Positions 14,864 through 27,558 of a DNA stretch of 64,000 nt are shown here, one piece after another. The stretch covers positions 3,224,001 to 3,288,000 of the forward strand of contig NC_017910.1 of assembly GCF_000262305.1 (NCBI RefSeq), given 5' to 3'. The number at the start of each line of letters is the position of its first letter. The stretch's first letter is position 1. A program made the position numbers and the translations under genes. Source of the stretch: Shimwellia blattae DSM 4481 = NBRC 105725. Lineage in GTDB: Bacteria; Pseudomonadota; Gammaproteobacteria; Enterobacterales; Enterobacteriaceae. Below the pieces are notes generated by a model. That model saw nothing but the letters and a program-made list of their open reading frames with translations. It was not told where the DNA came from and did not search any database.

Positions 14864-16057
14864 TTAGCCTTCAGAGCACAGTGCCGCAGGTGCCCGGCTG
14901 ACGTTGCGATCCAGCCGCCCGCTCCAGATAATCAGCACCAGCGCCAGCGCAACAATCACCGCGCCAATCCACGGGGTCTGCGCCAGGCCAAGTGTTGCCA
15001 CCGTCTGACCACCGATAATCGAGCCCAGGGCAATCCCGATATTAAACGCGGCAATATTCAGGCCGGAGGCAACATCCACCGCATCCGGGGTATATTCTGC
15101 GGCTTTCTGCACCACATACACCTGCAGGCCGGGAACATTACCGAAGGCGAAGATCCCCATCACCAGCACCGTCACCAGCGCCGCGTAGTGGTGGCTGACG
15201 GTAAACTGGAACACCAGCAGCAGGGCAGACAGCACCGCGAAAATGAATTTCAGCGCGCTGGCCGCACCGTGTTTATCGGCCAGCTTCCCGCCCCAGATAT
15301 TACCGATGGCAACCGATACCCCATAGCCAAGCAGGATAATACTCACATCAGAGGCGCTAAACCCGGCCAGATCCTGCATCATGGGCGTCAGGAAGGTGAA
15401 CGCGGTAAATACCCCGCCGTAACCCAGTGCCGTTACCGCATAAATCAGCAGCAAACGCGGGTGGGTAATCACCTGCAACTGCGAGCGCAGGCTGGCAGGC
15501 TCACGGGTGGGAATGTCTGACGGCACCAGGATAATGCTGCTTATCAGGGCAATCACGCCAATCAGGGAGACCACCAGGAAGGTTTCACGCCAGCCAAAAT
15601 GCTGGCCGATAAACGTGCCCAGCGGTACACCGGTCACCAGTGCGACGGTTAACCCGCCGAACATAATGGCAATGGCGGTAGCCCCCTTCTCTTTCGGGAC
15701 CAGGCTTGTGGCAATGGTTGAGCCTATCGAGAAGAAGACCCCGTGCGCCAGCCCGGTCAGCAGGCGGGCAATAATCAGCGTGTTGTAACCCGGCGCCTGC
15801 CAGGCAATCAGGTTGCCGATAGTAAATAATACCATCAGGCCGATCAGCAGCTGCTTACGCGGCAACCGGCCCGTTAACGCGGTCAGTACCGGAGCACCAA
15901 TGGCGACCCCCAGGGCATAAATAGAAACCAGCAGACCGGCGGAAGGCAGGCTTACGGAGAGCTGCTGTGCAATGGCTGGCACCAGACCCACAATAACAAA
16001 CTCGGTGGTCCCGATGGCAAATGCGCTGATAGTCAGCGCCAGTAACGCAAGTGGCAT
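14864..16057 (-). CDS. MFS transporter, DHA1 / AraJ-type efflux family
   Basis: A 397-residue, roughly 12-helix major facilitator protein of the drug:H+ antiporter-1 group that includes AraJ and YdhP-like sugar or drug efflux proteins. The N-terminal signature IGTTEFVIVGLVPAIAQ and the loop 2-3 region (ALTGRLPRKQ) are typical. The start at 16057 has GGAG seven bases upstream. It sits between yafD and yafC, where E. coli has no gene, and is divergent from yafC with 107 bases between, so the LysR protein YafC may control it. The substrate is unknown. Confidence 0.85.
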   Translation of the reverse strand: MPLALLALTISAFAIGTTEFVIVGLVPAIAQQLSVSLPSAGLLVSIYALGVAIGAPVLTALTGRLPRKQLLIGLMVLFTIGNLIAWQAPGYNTLIIARLLTGLAHGVFFSIGSTIATSLVPKEKGATAIAIMFGGLTVALVTGVPLGTFIGQHFGWRETFLVVSLIGVIALISSIILVPSDIPTREPASLRSQLQVITHPRLLLIYAVTALGYGGVFTAFTFLTPMMQDLAGFSASDVSIILLGYGVSVAIGNIWGGKLADKHGAASALKFIFAVLSALLLVFQFTVSHHYAALVTVLVMGIFAFGNVPGLQVYVVQKAAEYTPDAVDVASGLNIAAFNIGIALGSIIGGQTVATLGLAQTPWIGAVIVALALVLIIWSGRLDRNVSRAPAALCSEG

Positions 16058-16164
16058 ACTTTACTCCAAATCAGATGTCATTCTGTGATGGCGTGCAGTA
16101 TGCCCCTGTGTTTAAATAACAAAAATATTCAAAATCTCAATATAATTTTGCTCAAGGTGCAAAA

Positions 16165-17058
16165 ATGAAAGCATCCTCAGATGAACTGGCTATTTTTGTG
16201 GCCGTTGTCGAAAGCGGCAGTTTTAGCCGTGCGGCTGAACAACTGGGCCAGGCCAATTCCGCCGTGAGCCGCGCGGTGAAAAAGCTGGAAATGAAGCTCG
16301 GTGTCAGCCTGCTGAACCGGACAACCCGGCAACTGAGCCTTACGGAGGAGGGAGAGCGCTATTTTCGCCGGGTGCAACATGTGCTACAGGAGATGGCCGC
16401 AGCAGAGAACGAGATTATCGAAAGCCGCCAGACCCCGCGCGGGCTGTTGCGTATTGATGCGGCCACACCGGTGGTTCTTCATTATCTGACACCGCTGATT
16501 AAGCCATTTCGTGAGCGCTACCCGGAGATGAGCCTGTCGCTGGTCTCCTCAGAAACCTTTATCAACCTGATTGAGCGTAAAGTGGATGTGGCTATCCGGG
16601 CCGGGAATCTCGGCGACTCCAGCCTGCGGGCCAGACCGCTGTTTATCAGCTACCGCAAGATAATCGCCTCCCCGGAATATCTGGCCCGTAACGGTGTGCC
16701 GCAAACCGTTAACGATCTGGCGCACCATGTCTGCCTCGGGTTCACAGAGCCCACATCACTGAATACCTGGCCTGTCGCCTGTGGCGACGGGCAGCTGCAT
16801 CAGGTGACGTCAGATCTCTCGTCTAATAGCGGGGAGACGCTAAAACAGCTGTGTCTTACCGGGAACGGGATCGCCTGCCTGTCGGATTATATGGTGGATA
16901 AGGAGATAGCCAGCGGAACGCTGGTAGAGGTGCTGGCGGATAAACGCCTGCCGGTGGAGATGCCATTTAGCGCGGTGTATTACAGTGATCGGGCGGTGAG
17001 CACCCGGATCCGGGCATTTATTGATTTTCTCAGCGAGCATGCCAAAAAACCGGTATAA
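16165..17058 (+). CDS. yafC: LysR-type transcriptional regulator YafC
   Basis: A 297-residue LysR regulator: N-terminal winged helix-turn-helix (about 1-60, SFSRAAEQLGQANSAVSRAVKKLE in pieces) and a C-terminal periplasmic-binding-protein-like effector domain (RGLLRIDAATPV onward). It is very similar to E. coli YafC, whose target is not well defined. The divergent MFS gene is the natural candidate target in this genome. Start ATG 16165 has AAGGTG upstream. Confidence 0.93.
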   Translation: MKASSDELAIFVAVVESGSFSRAAEQLGQANSAVSRAVKKLEMKLGVSLLNRTTRQLSLTEEGERYFRRVQHVLQEMAAAENEIIESRQTPRGLLRIDAATPVVLHYLTPLIKPFRERYPEMSLSLVSSETFINLIERKVDVAIRAGNLGDSSLRARPLFISYRKIIASPEYLARNGVPQTVNDLAHHVCLGFTEPTSLNTWPVACGDGQLHQVTSDLSSNSGETLKQLCLTGNGIACLSDYMVDKEIASGTLVEVLADKRLPVEMPFSAVYYSDRAVSTRIRAFIDFLSEHAKKPV

Positions 17059-17106
17059 CCGGCAGCGGGCAGCAGAGGCTGCCCGCCTGTAGGGAAGTAA
17101 TAGCGC

Positions 17107-17916
17107 TTACTGATCCCAGGCCGGTGCCAGGCTCTCCGGGCTCACCAGACGATCGTTACGATCCAGTGCCGCGATGGCCTGGCGATCCTCCTGATCGAGC
17201 TGAAGATCAGCGGCCAGCAGGTTACTGGTGAGATTCTCCCGTTTAGTGGACGACGGGATAACCGAATACCCCTCCCCCATCGCCCAGCTCAGGATAACCT
17301 GTGCCGGTGTCGCATTATGTTTCTGTGCAATACGCAGGATAGTCTCATCCTGCAGCGCTTTACCGTAGGCCAGAGTCATATACGAGGTAATATGGATACC
17401 GTGCTCCCGGGCCCACTCAACAACCTTACGGTTTTGCAGGTATGGGGAGAGCTCAATCTGGTTGGTGGCTATCTGATCAGCCCCGACGGCAGCTATCGCC
17501 TGCTCCATGAGTGCGATGGTGAAGTTTGATATGCCAATCTCCCGGGTAAGCCCCTGGCGCTTTGCCTCCAGCAAGGCTGACATATACTCACTTACCGCCA
17601 CTTTATTCCCCGGAGACGGCCAGTGGATAAGCGTCAGATCCACATAATCCGTGCCCAGTTTTGCCAGGCTTTCTTTGAGGCTTGGGATCAGTTTTTCTGC
17701 GCTGAGGTTTTCAGTCCAGATTTTTGTGGTCAGGTACAGGGATTCCCGGGCGATACCACTTTCAGCCAGAGCCTGGCCGATGGCCGCTTCATTATCATAA
17801 ATCTGGGCGGTATCAATAGCGCGATATCCCAGCGCTAACGCGGTTTTTACTGACTGGATAACAACGTCGTCTTTCAGGCGGAAGGTGCCCAGGCCGCATA
17901 CAGGAATGGTCATCAT
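17107..17916 (-). CDS. dkgB: 2,5-diketo-D-gluconate reductase B / methylglyoxal reductase (aldo-keto reductase)
   Basis: An NADPH-dependent aldo-keto reductase acting on 2,5-diketogluconate, methylglyoxal and related carbonyls. Length is 269 residues (267 in E. coli). The catalytic tetrad is visible: Asp35 (RAIDTAQ), Tyr40 (IYDNE), Lys65 (TTKIW) and His98 (LIHWP); the C-terminal cofactor segment VIPSSTKREN is present. Two adjacent ATG codons could start it; comparison with E. coli (MAIPAF) and spacing from AAAGAG favour the second (17913). Confidence 0.95.
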   Translation of the reverse strand: MMTIPVCGLGTFRLKDDVVIQSVKTALALGYRAIDTAQIYDNEAAIGQALAESGIARESLYLTTKIWTENLSAEKLIPSLKESLAKLGTDYVDLTLIHWPSPGNKVAVSEYMSALLEAKRQGLTREIGISNFTIALMEQAIAAVGADQIATNQIELSPYLQNRKVVEWAREHGIHITSYMTLAYGKALQDETILRIAQKHNATPAQVILSWAMGEGYSVIPSSTKRENLTSNLLAADLQLDQEDRQAIAALDRNDRLVSPESLAPAWDQ

Positions 17917-18033
17917 GTTTCTCTTTATCTCGTAGTGTGTGCTGGATAAAGATTATCGTCCGTTAAACTGTTGCGAAAAAGAGTGAAATCAGCAGAGGTT
18001 AATTGCTGCCAGCGCAATAATCTGCAAAAAGAC

Positions 18034-18067
18034 AAAAGAAAAAGCCCTGAGCAAATGCTCAGGGCTT
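18034..18067 (-). terminator. Terminator of the rRNA operon
   Basis: An 11-base stem (AAGCCCTGAGC / GCTCAGGGCTT) with loop AAAT, followed on the minus strand by TTTCTTTTGTCTTTTT, lies ten bases beyond the tRNA-Asp 3' end. Confidence 0.9.
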
Positions 18068-18076
18068 CATAAAGAG

Positions 18077-18153
18077 TGGCGGAACGGACGGGACTCGAAC
18101 CCGCGACCCCCTGCGTGACAGGCAGGTATTCTAACCAACTGAACTACCGCTCC
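18077..18153 (-). tRNA. tRNA-Asp (GTC), distal gene of the rRNA operon
   Basis: A 77-nt tRNA identical to that at 9661-9737, with GTC anticodon and encoded CCA. It is co-transcribed after 5S rRNA, as aspU is after rrnH in E. coli. Confidence 0.98.
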
Positions 18154-18241
18154 ACCGAATTTTTCTACTGCTCCGGGTATTATGTCCCGGTTTACTGCTT
18201 AACTACTCAGATACCCGTTATCACAACGTTTATCCTGATTG

Positions 18242-18361
18242 GAGCCTGGCAGTTCCCTACTCTCGCATGGGGAGACCCCACACTACCATCGGCGCTACGG
18301 CGTTTCACTTCTGAGTTCGGCATGGGGTCAGGTGGGACCACCGCGCTACGGCCGCCAGGCA
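18242..18361 (-). rRNA. rrf: 5S ribosomal RNA
   Basis: The minus strand begins TGCCTGGCGGCC and ends GAACTGCCAGGC, a 120-nt 5S rRNA with the usual terminal stem. The 3' end differs slightly from E. coli (CTC for CAT), so its last bases are approximate. Confidence 0.97.
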
Positions 18362-18380
18362 TATTCTGTTGCTCATGTCC

Positions 18381-18500
18381 GTCTTTTTCTTTTGCACCAC
18401 ACCCGCGTTGGCTGCGCTCACTCGCAACAGTCACTTACTTCAGTAAGCTCCTGTCGCCTCGTTCTCTTGCCGCCTTGCTGTGGCTCAAAATCGAAAAGAC
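18381..18500 (-). repeat. Hairpin-forming insertion in the 23S-5S spacer
   Basis: The 23S-5S spacer is 208 nt, against about 92 in E. coli. The extra sequence is bounded by GTCTTTTTC (18381-18389) and GAAAAGAC (18493-18500), near-perfect inverted ends. Read on the transcript, inner parts also pair: GCGACAG with CTGTTGC and, at the tip, CTTAC-TGAA-GTAAG. The whole unit folds into one long interrupted hairpin. The inner motif GGCTGCGCTCACTCGC resembles short repeated sequences I recall near other enterobacterial stable RNA genes. Confidence 0.6.
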
Positions 18501-18569
18501 TTACATCATCTATCCGGTAACAAGCTGAATATCGTCTCTCTCTTCACACCAAAACATCTTTGGCGTTGT

Positions 18570-21472
<2,903 letters not shown>

Positions 21473-21562
21473 TCACAACCCGAAGATGTCTTCAGGTGTG
21501 ATAATTTGAGAGACTCATAAACGCTTGCGCGTTTATTGTTTCAATTTTCAGCTTGTTCCAGA

Positions 21563-21575
21563 TTTTTAAAGAGCA
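21563..21575 (-). promoter_or_regulatory. Spacer boxA antitermination site
   Basis: TGCTCTTTAAAAA on the minus strand, between tRNA-Glu and 23S, is the boxA of rRNA operons bound by NusB-NusE for antitermination. Confidence 0.8.
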
Positions 21576-21650
21576 AATATCTCAAACATGACTCTCGCAA
21601 GTCAGTTTTGAGATATATCGGCACGCAACTTTCACTTACATACCAGCAAG

Positions 21651-21726
21651 TGGCGTCCCCTAGGGGATTCGAACCCCTGTTACCGCCGTGAAAGGGCGGT
21701 GTCCTGGGCCTCTAGACGAAGGGGAC
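21651..21726 (-). tRNA. tRNA-Glu (TTC) in the 16S-23S spacer
   Basis: A 76-nt tRNA read leftwards, GTCCCCTTCGTCTAGAGG...GGGGACGCCA, with TTC anticodon in CCCTTTCACGG. It is the only tRNA in the spacer; E. coli rrnH at this position carries tRNA-Ile and tRNA-Ala instead. Confidence 0.98.
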
Positions 21727-21810
21727 ACTGTAGTCTCGTTCGCAAGACGCCTTGCTTCTCTACTTTCATCAGACAATCTGTGTGAGCACTAAAAGGTTGT
21801 ATCTTTAAGG

Positions 21811-23352
<1,542 letters not shown>

Positions 23353-23493
23353 AAAGTTTGATGCTCAAAGAATTAAACTGTTTATTCGTAATGAATTAAC
23401 TGTTAGTCACTCTTGAGACTTGATAATCATTTCTCGTCTTGCGACGTTAAGATATCAGTGCCTTAGAGTGCCCACACAGATTGTCTGATAAAT

Positions 23494-23505
23494 TGTTAAA
23501 GAGCA
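23494..23505 (-). promoter_or_regulatory. Leader boxA antitermination site
   Basis: TGCTCTTTAACA in the 16S leader on the minus strand matches the E. coli rrn boxA, followed by the conserved CAGACAATCTGTGTGGGCA processing stem. Confidence 0.85.
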
Positions 23506-23542
23506 GTGCGACGCGCTTTAGCGCTCTGTCGCGAGGTGGCGT

Positions 23543-23570
23543 ATGTTACGCTTTCCTCTTTCAGAGTCAA
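23543..23570 (-). promoter_or_regulatory. rRNA operon promoter P2
   Basis: TTGACT (23570-23565) and TAACAT (23548-23543) on the minus strand are 16 bases apart, matching rrn P2 promoters. Confidence 0.8.
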
Positions 23571-23651
23571 CCGTTATTTTCAGGCTTTCTCTTCAATCTT
23601 CACCGCTGTTTGCCGTGATGTCTGTCACAGCCGCCGTGTCGATGGAGGCGC

Positions 23652-23679
23652 ATTATAGGGAGCCCACGCCGGATGGCAA
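23652..23679 (-). promoter_or_regulatory. rRNA operon promoter P1
   Basis: TTGCCA (23679-23674) and a perfect TATAAT (23657-23652) are 16 bases apart, followed by the GC-rich discriminator GCGCCTCCA typical of stringently controlled rrn P1. The AT-rich stretch just upstream could be an UP element. Confidence 0.85.
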
Positions 23680-23739
23680 GCATGATTTTGCAAAAACATG
23701 CAAAAAACTCACCATCCGCTCAGTTTTCATTCATCCTGC

Positions 23740-24306
23740 TTATTTTTGCTGCTTTTTGATAGCCGCAGGCAGATCTGCCAGGCTGTTAATCACCCAGTCT
23801 GCGGTGGCTTCGGCCTCCGGGGTGACCGGTTTACCGGTACGCACTAAGACTTTTGTGCCCACCGCAGCCCCCTGGCCCGCCTGCATATCTTCGAGCTTGT
23901 CACCCACCATATAGGAAGCCGCCATATCAATATGCAAAAAGCGCTGGGCGGAAAGCAGCATGCCCGGTTGCGGTTTGCGGCAGTCACACTCCTGGCGGAA
24001 TTCAGCTACGCTCCCCTCCGGGTGGTGCGGGCAGTAATAGATACCATCGAGCTCCACGTCCCGGTCCGCCAGTGACCAGTCCATCCACTCGGTGAGATGT
24101 TCAAACTGCTCTTCGGTAAAAATGCCACGCGCCAGGCCCGACTGGTTGGTCACAACCACCAGCGCAAACCCCATGGCTTTTAATTCTTTCATCGCGTCGA
24201 TAACGCCATCGATGAACTCAAAGTTGTCTATCTCGTGTACGTAGCCGTGATCCACATTAATAGTGCCATCCCGGTCGAGAAAAATAGCAGGTACTGATTT
24301 AGCCAC
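23740..24306 (-). CDS. gmhB: D-glycero-beta-D-manno-heptose 1,7-bisphosphate 7-phosphatase
   Basis: GmhB removes the C7 phosphate of heptose bisphosphate in ADP-heptose synthesis for the LPS inner core. The 188-residue HAD phosphatase shows the nucleophile motif FLDRDGTIN, VVTNQSG, the zinc ligands in CPHHPEG and CDCRKP, and VGDKLEDMQAG. Located between the rRNA operon and metN as in E. coli. Confidence 0.96.
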   Translation of the reverse strand: MAKSVPAIFLDRDGTINVDHGYVHEIDNFEFIDGVIDAMKELKAMGFALVVVTNQSGLARGIFTEEQFEHLTEWMDWSLADRDVELDGIYYCPHHPEGSVAEFRQECDCRKPQPGMLLSAQRFLHIDMAASYMVGDKLEDMQAGQGAAVGTKVLVRTGKPVTPEAEATADWVINSLADLPAAIKKQQK

Positions 24307-24395
24307 CTGAAGAACTCCTGAAATAGTAGATTCTCCTTAGTATCGCATGTTTCGCAGACTGAGAAAGCGCTCATTAGACAGAGTTGCATTGATTT

Positions 24396-24419
24396 AGACG
24401 TCTGGATGCCTTAACATCC
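24396..24419 (+). promoter_or_regulatory. MetJ operator (met boxes) before metNIQ
   Basis: AGACGTCT (24396-24403) is a perfect met box, followed in register by GGATGCCT and TAACATCC, the same tandem arrangement as E. coli metN. MetJ with S-adenosylmethionine would repress the operon here. Confidence 0.85.
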
Positions 24420-24498
24420 ATTCCACTTACGGTCATCGCCTCTAATTTTGTTAGTAGAAAATGCCGCGGCCAACAATTATCAGATAATAAATAACCAG

Positions 24499-25533
24499 AT
24501 GATTAAACTTTCCAGCATCACCAAGGTATTCCAGCAGGGAAACCGAACCATTCAGGCGCTGAATAATGTCAGCCTGCATGTTCCTGCCGGGCAAATTTAT
24601 GGCGTGATTGGCTCCTCCGGGGCGGGGAAAAGCACACTTATCCGCTGTGTTAACCTGCTTGAGCGCCCGACCCAGGGCACCGTTCTGGTAGACGGCCAGG
24701 ATCTTACCGCCATGTCCGACGCACAGCTCACCCGGGCGCGCCGCCAGATTGGCATGATCTTCCAGCACTTTAACCTGCTCTCATCCCGGACGGTGTTCGG
24801 GAACGTGGCTCTGCCCCTTGAACTGGATAACACCCCCACCGCCGACATTAAACAGCGGGTCACCGAGCTGCTGGAACTGGTGGGACTGGGCGATAAACAG
24901 GATGCTTACCCGGCAAATCTGTCCGGCGGCCAGAAGCAGCGCGTGGCCATCGCCCGTGCCCTGGCCAGCAACCCGAAAGTTCTGCTGTGCGATGAGGCCA
25001 CCAGCGCGCTGGACCCGGCCACAACCCGCTCTATCCTTGAACTGCTCAAAGACATTAACCGCCGCCTGGGGCTGACCATTTTGCTCATCACCCATGAAAT
25101 GGACGTGGTAAAACGCATCTGTGACTGCGTGGCCGTTATCAGTAACGGCGAGCTGATTGAGCAGGACACGGTCAGCGAAGTGTTCTCCCACCCGAAAACA
25201 CCGCTGGCTCAGCAGTTTATTCAGTCTACCCTGCATCTGGATATTCCGGATGACTACGCCAAACGCCTGAAGACAGAGCCCACGGGCGACGATATTGTCC
25301 CGCTACTGCGTCTGGAATTCACCGGCCAGTCAGTGGATGCGCCTTTACTGTCCGAAACCACGCGCCGCTTTAATGTTAACAACAACATTATCAGCGCTCA
25401 GATGGATTATGCCGGTGGCGTAAAATTCGGCATTATGCTGGCTGAAATGCACGGCGACCGGAAGGCAACACAGGAAGCGATAGCTTACCTGCAGCAACAA
25501 AACGTAAAAATTGAGGTACTGGGTTATGTCTGA
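24499..25533 (+). CDS. metN: Methionine ABC transporter ATP-binding protein
   Basis: MetN is the ATPase of the D- and L-methionine importer. Start 24499 (MIKLSSITKVF) aligns with E. coli; an upstream extension of the frame has no support. The 344-residue protein has Walker A GSSGAGKST (38-46), signature LSGGQKQR, Walker B LLCDEATSAL, the switch His (LLITHEMD) and a C-terminal ACT-like regulatory domain that senses methionine. Overlaps metI by eight bases. Confidence 0.97.
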   Translation: MIKLSSITKVFQQGNRTIQALNNVSLHVPAGQIYGVIGSSGAGKSTLIRCVNLLERPTQGTVLVDGQDLTAMSDAQLTRARRQIGMIFQHFNLLSSRTVFGNVALPLELDNTPTADIKQRVTELLELVGLGDKQDAYPANLSGGQKQRVAIARALASNPKVLLCDEATSALDPATTRSILELLKDINRRLGLTILLITHEMDVVKRICDCVAVISNGELIEQDTVSEVFSHPKTPLAQQFIQSTLHLDIPDDYAKRLKTEPTGDDIVPLLRLEFTGQSVDAPLLSETTRRFNVNNNIISAQMDYAGGVKFGIMLAEMHGDRKATQEAIAYLQQQNVKIEVLGYV

Positions 25534-26179
25534 AGCAATGATGTGGTTAATGCTGAAAGGCATCTGGGAAACGCTGGCGATGACGTTTGTCTCCGGTTTT
25601 TTCGGCTTTGTGATTGGTCTGCCGCTCGGGGTATTGCTGTATATCACCCGGCCGGGGCAGATCATTGAAAATGCCACGCTGTACCGGGTTATCTCTGCGC
25701 TGGTCAATATTTTCCGCTCCATTCCTTTTATTATTTTACTGGTATGGATGATCCCCTTCACCCGGGTTATTGTCGGTACGTCTATCGGCCTGCAGGCGGC
25801 GATTGTTCCGCTGACTGTCGGTGCGGCGCCGTTTATTGCCCGTATGGTGGAAAACGCCCTGCTGGAGATCCCGTCAGGTCTGATTGAGGCCTCCCGCGCA
25901 ATGGGGGCAACCCCGGTGCAGATCATCCGTAAGATCCTGCTGCCGGAAGCCATGCCCGGGCTGGTTAACGCAGCCACCATCACCCTGATAACCCTGGTGG
26001 GTTACTCCGCTATGGGGGGTGCCGTTGGTGCCGGTGGTCTGGGGCAGATAGGTTATCAGTATGGCTACATCGGTTATGATGCTACTGTAATGAATACTGT
26101 GCTGATTTTGCTGGTCGCGCTGGTATGGTTAATCCAGATCGGTGGCGACAGAATTGTCCGCGCCGTCACGCACAAATAA
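25526..26179 (+). CDS. metI: Methionine ABC transporter permease
   Basis: MetI is the membrane permease of the methionine importer. Start 25526 (MSEAMMWLM) gives 217 residues, equal to E. coli. The EAA-like coupling loop (EASRAMGATPVQIIRKILLPEAMPG in pieces) that contacts MetN is intact, among five hydrophobic helices. Confidence 0.97.
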   Translation: MSEAMMWLMLKGIWETLAMTFVSGFFGFVIGLPLGVLLYITRPGQIIENATLYRVISALVNIFRSIPFIILLVWMIPFTRVIVGTSIGLQAAIVPLTVGAAPFIARMVENALLEIPSGLIEASRAMGATPVQIIRKILLPEAMPGLVNAATITLITLVGYSAMGGAVGAGGLGQIGYQYGYIGYDATVMNTVLILLVALVWLIQIGGDRIVRAVTHK

Positions 26180-26214
26180 CACAACACCTTTTGACTCTCA
26201 CAGGAAGAATGGAT

Positions 26215-27030
26215 ATGGCTTTTAAATTCAAGACCTACGCTGCGATTGGCGCATTAATCGGTTCCCTGGCGCTGGTTGGCTGCGGCCAGGAAGAGAAAGA
26301 TCCCAACCATATTAAAGTTGGCGTGATCGTCGGCGCAGAACAGCAGGTTGCGGAAGTTGCCCAGAAAGTGGCCAAAGATAAATATGGCCTTGATGTTGAG
26401 CTTGTCACCTTTAACGATTACGTGCTGCCTAACGAAGCGCTGAGCAAAGGCGATATTGACGCCAACGCATTCCAGCATAAACCGTATCTGGATCAGCAAA
26501 TCAAAGATCGCGGCTATAAACTGGTGCCGGTCGGCGCCACCTTCGTTTACCCGATTGCCGGTTACTCCAAGAAAATTAAATCGCTGGATGAGTTACAGCC
26601 CGGCGCCCAGATTGCAGTACCCAACGATCCGACTAACCTTGGCCGCTCCCTGCTGCTGCTGCAGAAAGTGGGCCTGATCACACTGAAAGACGGCATTGGC
26701 CTGCTGCCAACCGTGCTGGATATCACCGGGAACCCGAAAAACCTGAAAATTGTTGAGCTGGAAGCACCGCAACTGCCGCGTTCACTGGACGACGCCCAGA
26801 TTGCCCTGGCGGTTATCAACACCACCTACGCCAGCCAGATCAACCTGACCCCGGCGAAAGACGGTATCTTTGTTGAAGATAAAGATTCACCTTACGTTAA
26901 CCTGATCGTCTCCCGTGAAGATAATAAAGACGCGGAAAACGTGAAGAAATTTGTTCAGGCTTATCAGTCTGATGAAGTCTCTGACGCGGCAAACCGCATC
27001 TTTAACGGCGGGGCTGTTAAGGGCTGGTAA
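26215..27030 (+). CDS. metQ: Methionine-binding lipoprotein MetQ
   Basis: MetQ is the periplasmic methionine-binding lipoprotein of MetNIQ. Start 26215 (MAFKFKTYAA) with CAGGAAG upstream gives 271 residues, as in E. coli. Lipobox LVGC gives lipidated Cys23. The NLPA-family domain is very conserved. Confidence 0.97.
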   Translation: MAFKFKTYAAIGALIGSLALVGCGQEEKDPNHIKVGVIVGAEQQVAEVAQKVAKDKYGLDVELVTFNDYVLPNEALSKGDIDANAFQHKPYLDQQIKDRGYKLVPVGATFVYPIAGYSKKIKSLDELQPGAQIAVPNDPTNLGRSLLLLQKVGLITLKDGIGLLPTVLDITGNPKNLKIVELEAPQLPRSLDDAQIALAVINTTYASQINLTPAKDGIFVEDKDSPYVNLIVSREDNKDAENVKKFVQAYQSDEVSDAANRIFNGGAVKGW

Positions 27031-27147
27031 TCCGGCGATTGTTAGTAAAACATCGCATAAATTTTCAGGACGGGCGCATGCCCGTCTTGTTATTTTTACA
27101 ATTGCTTGATTCAATAACGCGATTTTCACAATCTCAGAGGAACGACT

Positions 27148-27558
27148 ATGCGCGCCTTACCGATCTGTGTATTGGCATTCGCCCTGAGCGGCTGCTCAAT
27201 ATTAAGCAGATCCCCTGTAGAACCGGCAAAATCGCCGCAGCCCCCGGCAAAAGCGACACAACCCAGCCAGCCGAAAACCACCACCCACTATGCCCCGGTA
27301 CATATCTATACCAAAGCTGAGGAGCTGGTTGGCAAGCCCTTCAGGGATCTGGGTGAAGTCAGCGGAGACTCCTGCCAGGTCAGCAACCAGGACTCACCGC
27401 CCAATATTCCAACCGCCCGCAAACGCATGCAGATCAACGCCGCAAAAATGCGTGCTAACGCCGTGTTACAACACAGCTGTGAAATCACCAGCGGCACACC
27501 CGGGTGCTACCGCCAGGCCATCTGCCTTGGCTCTGCGCTGAAAGTCGGCACCAAATGA
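27148..27558 (+). CDS. rcsF: Outer-membrane stress sensor lipoprotein RcsF
   Basis: RcsF reports outer-membrane and peptidoglycan damage to the Rcs phosphorelay through IgaA and is threaded through BamA-porin complexes. The 136-residue lipoprotein has lipobox LSGC (Cys16), a Pro-rich linker, and four cysteines in the C-terminal domain (GDSCQV, LQHSCEI, PGCYRQAICLG) that form the two disulphides of the family. Its stop overlaps the trmO start (ATGA). Confidence 0.95.
   Translation: MRALPICVLAFALSGCSILSRSPVEPAKSPQPPAKATQPSQPKTTTHYAPVHIYTKAEELVGKPFRDLGEVSGDSCQVSNQDSPPNIPTARKRMQINAAKMRANAVLQHSCEITSGTPGCYRQAICLGSALKVGTK

Noticed and set aside
9661..18153. The two identical tRNA-Asp genes as ends of a mobile island
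   Set aside because: The genes between them (dnaQ to dkgB) are core genes in E. coli order, so the repeats reflect tRNA gene redundancy and not island attachment sites.
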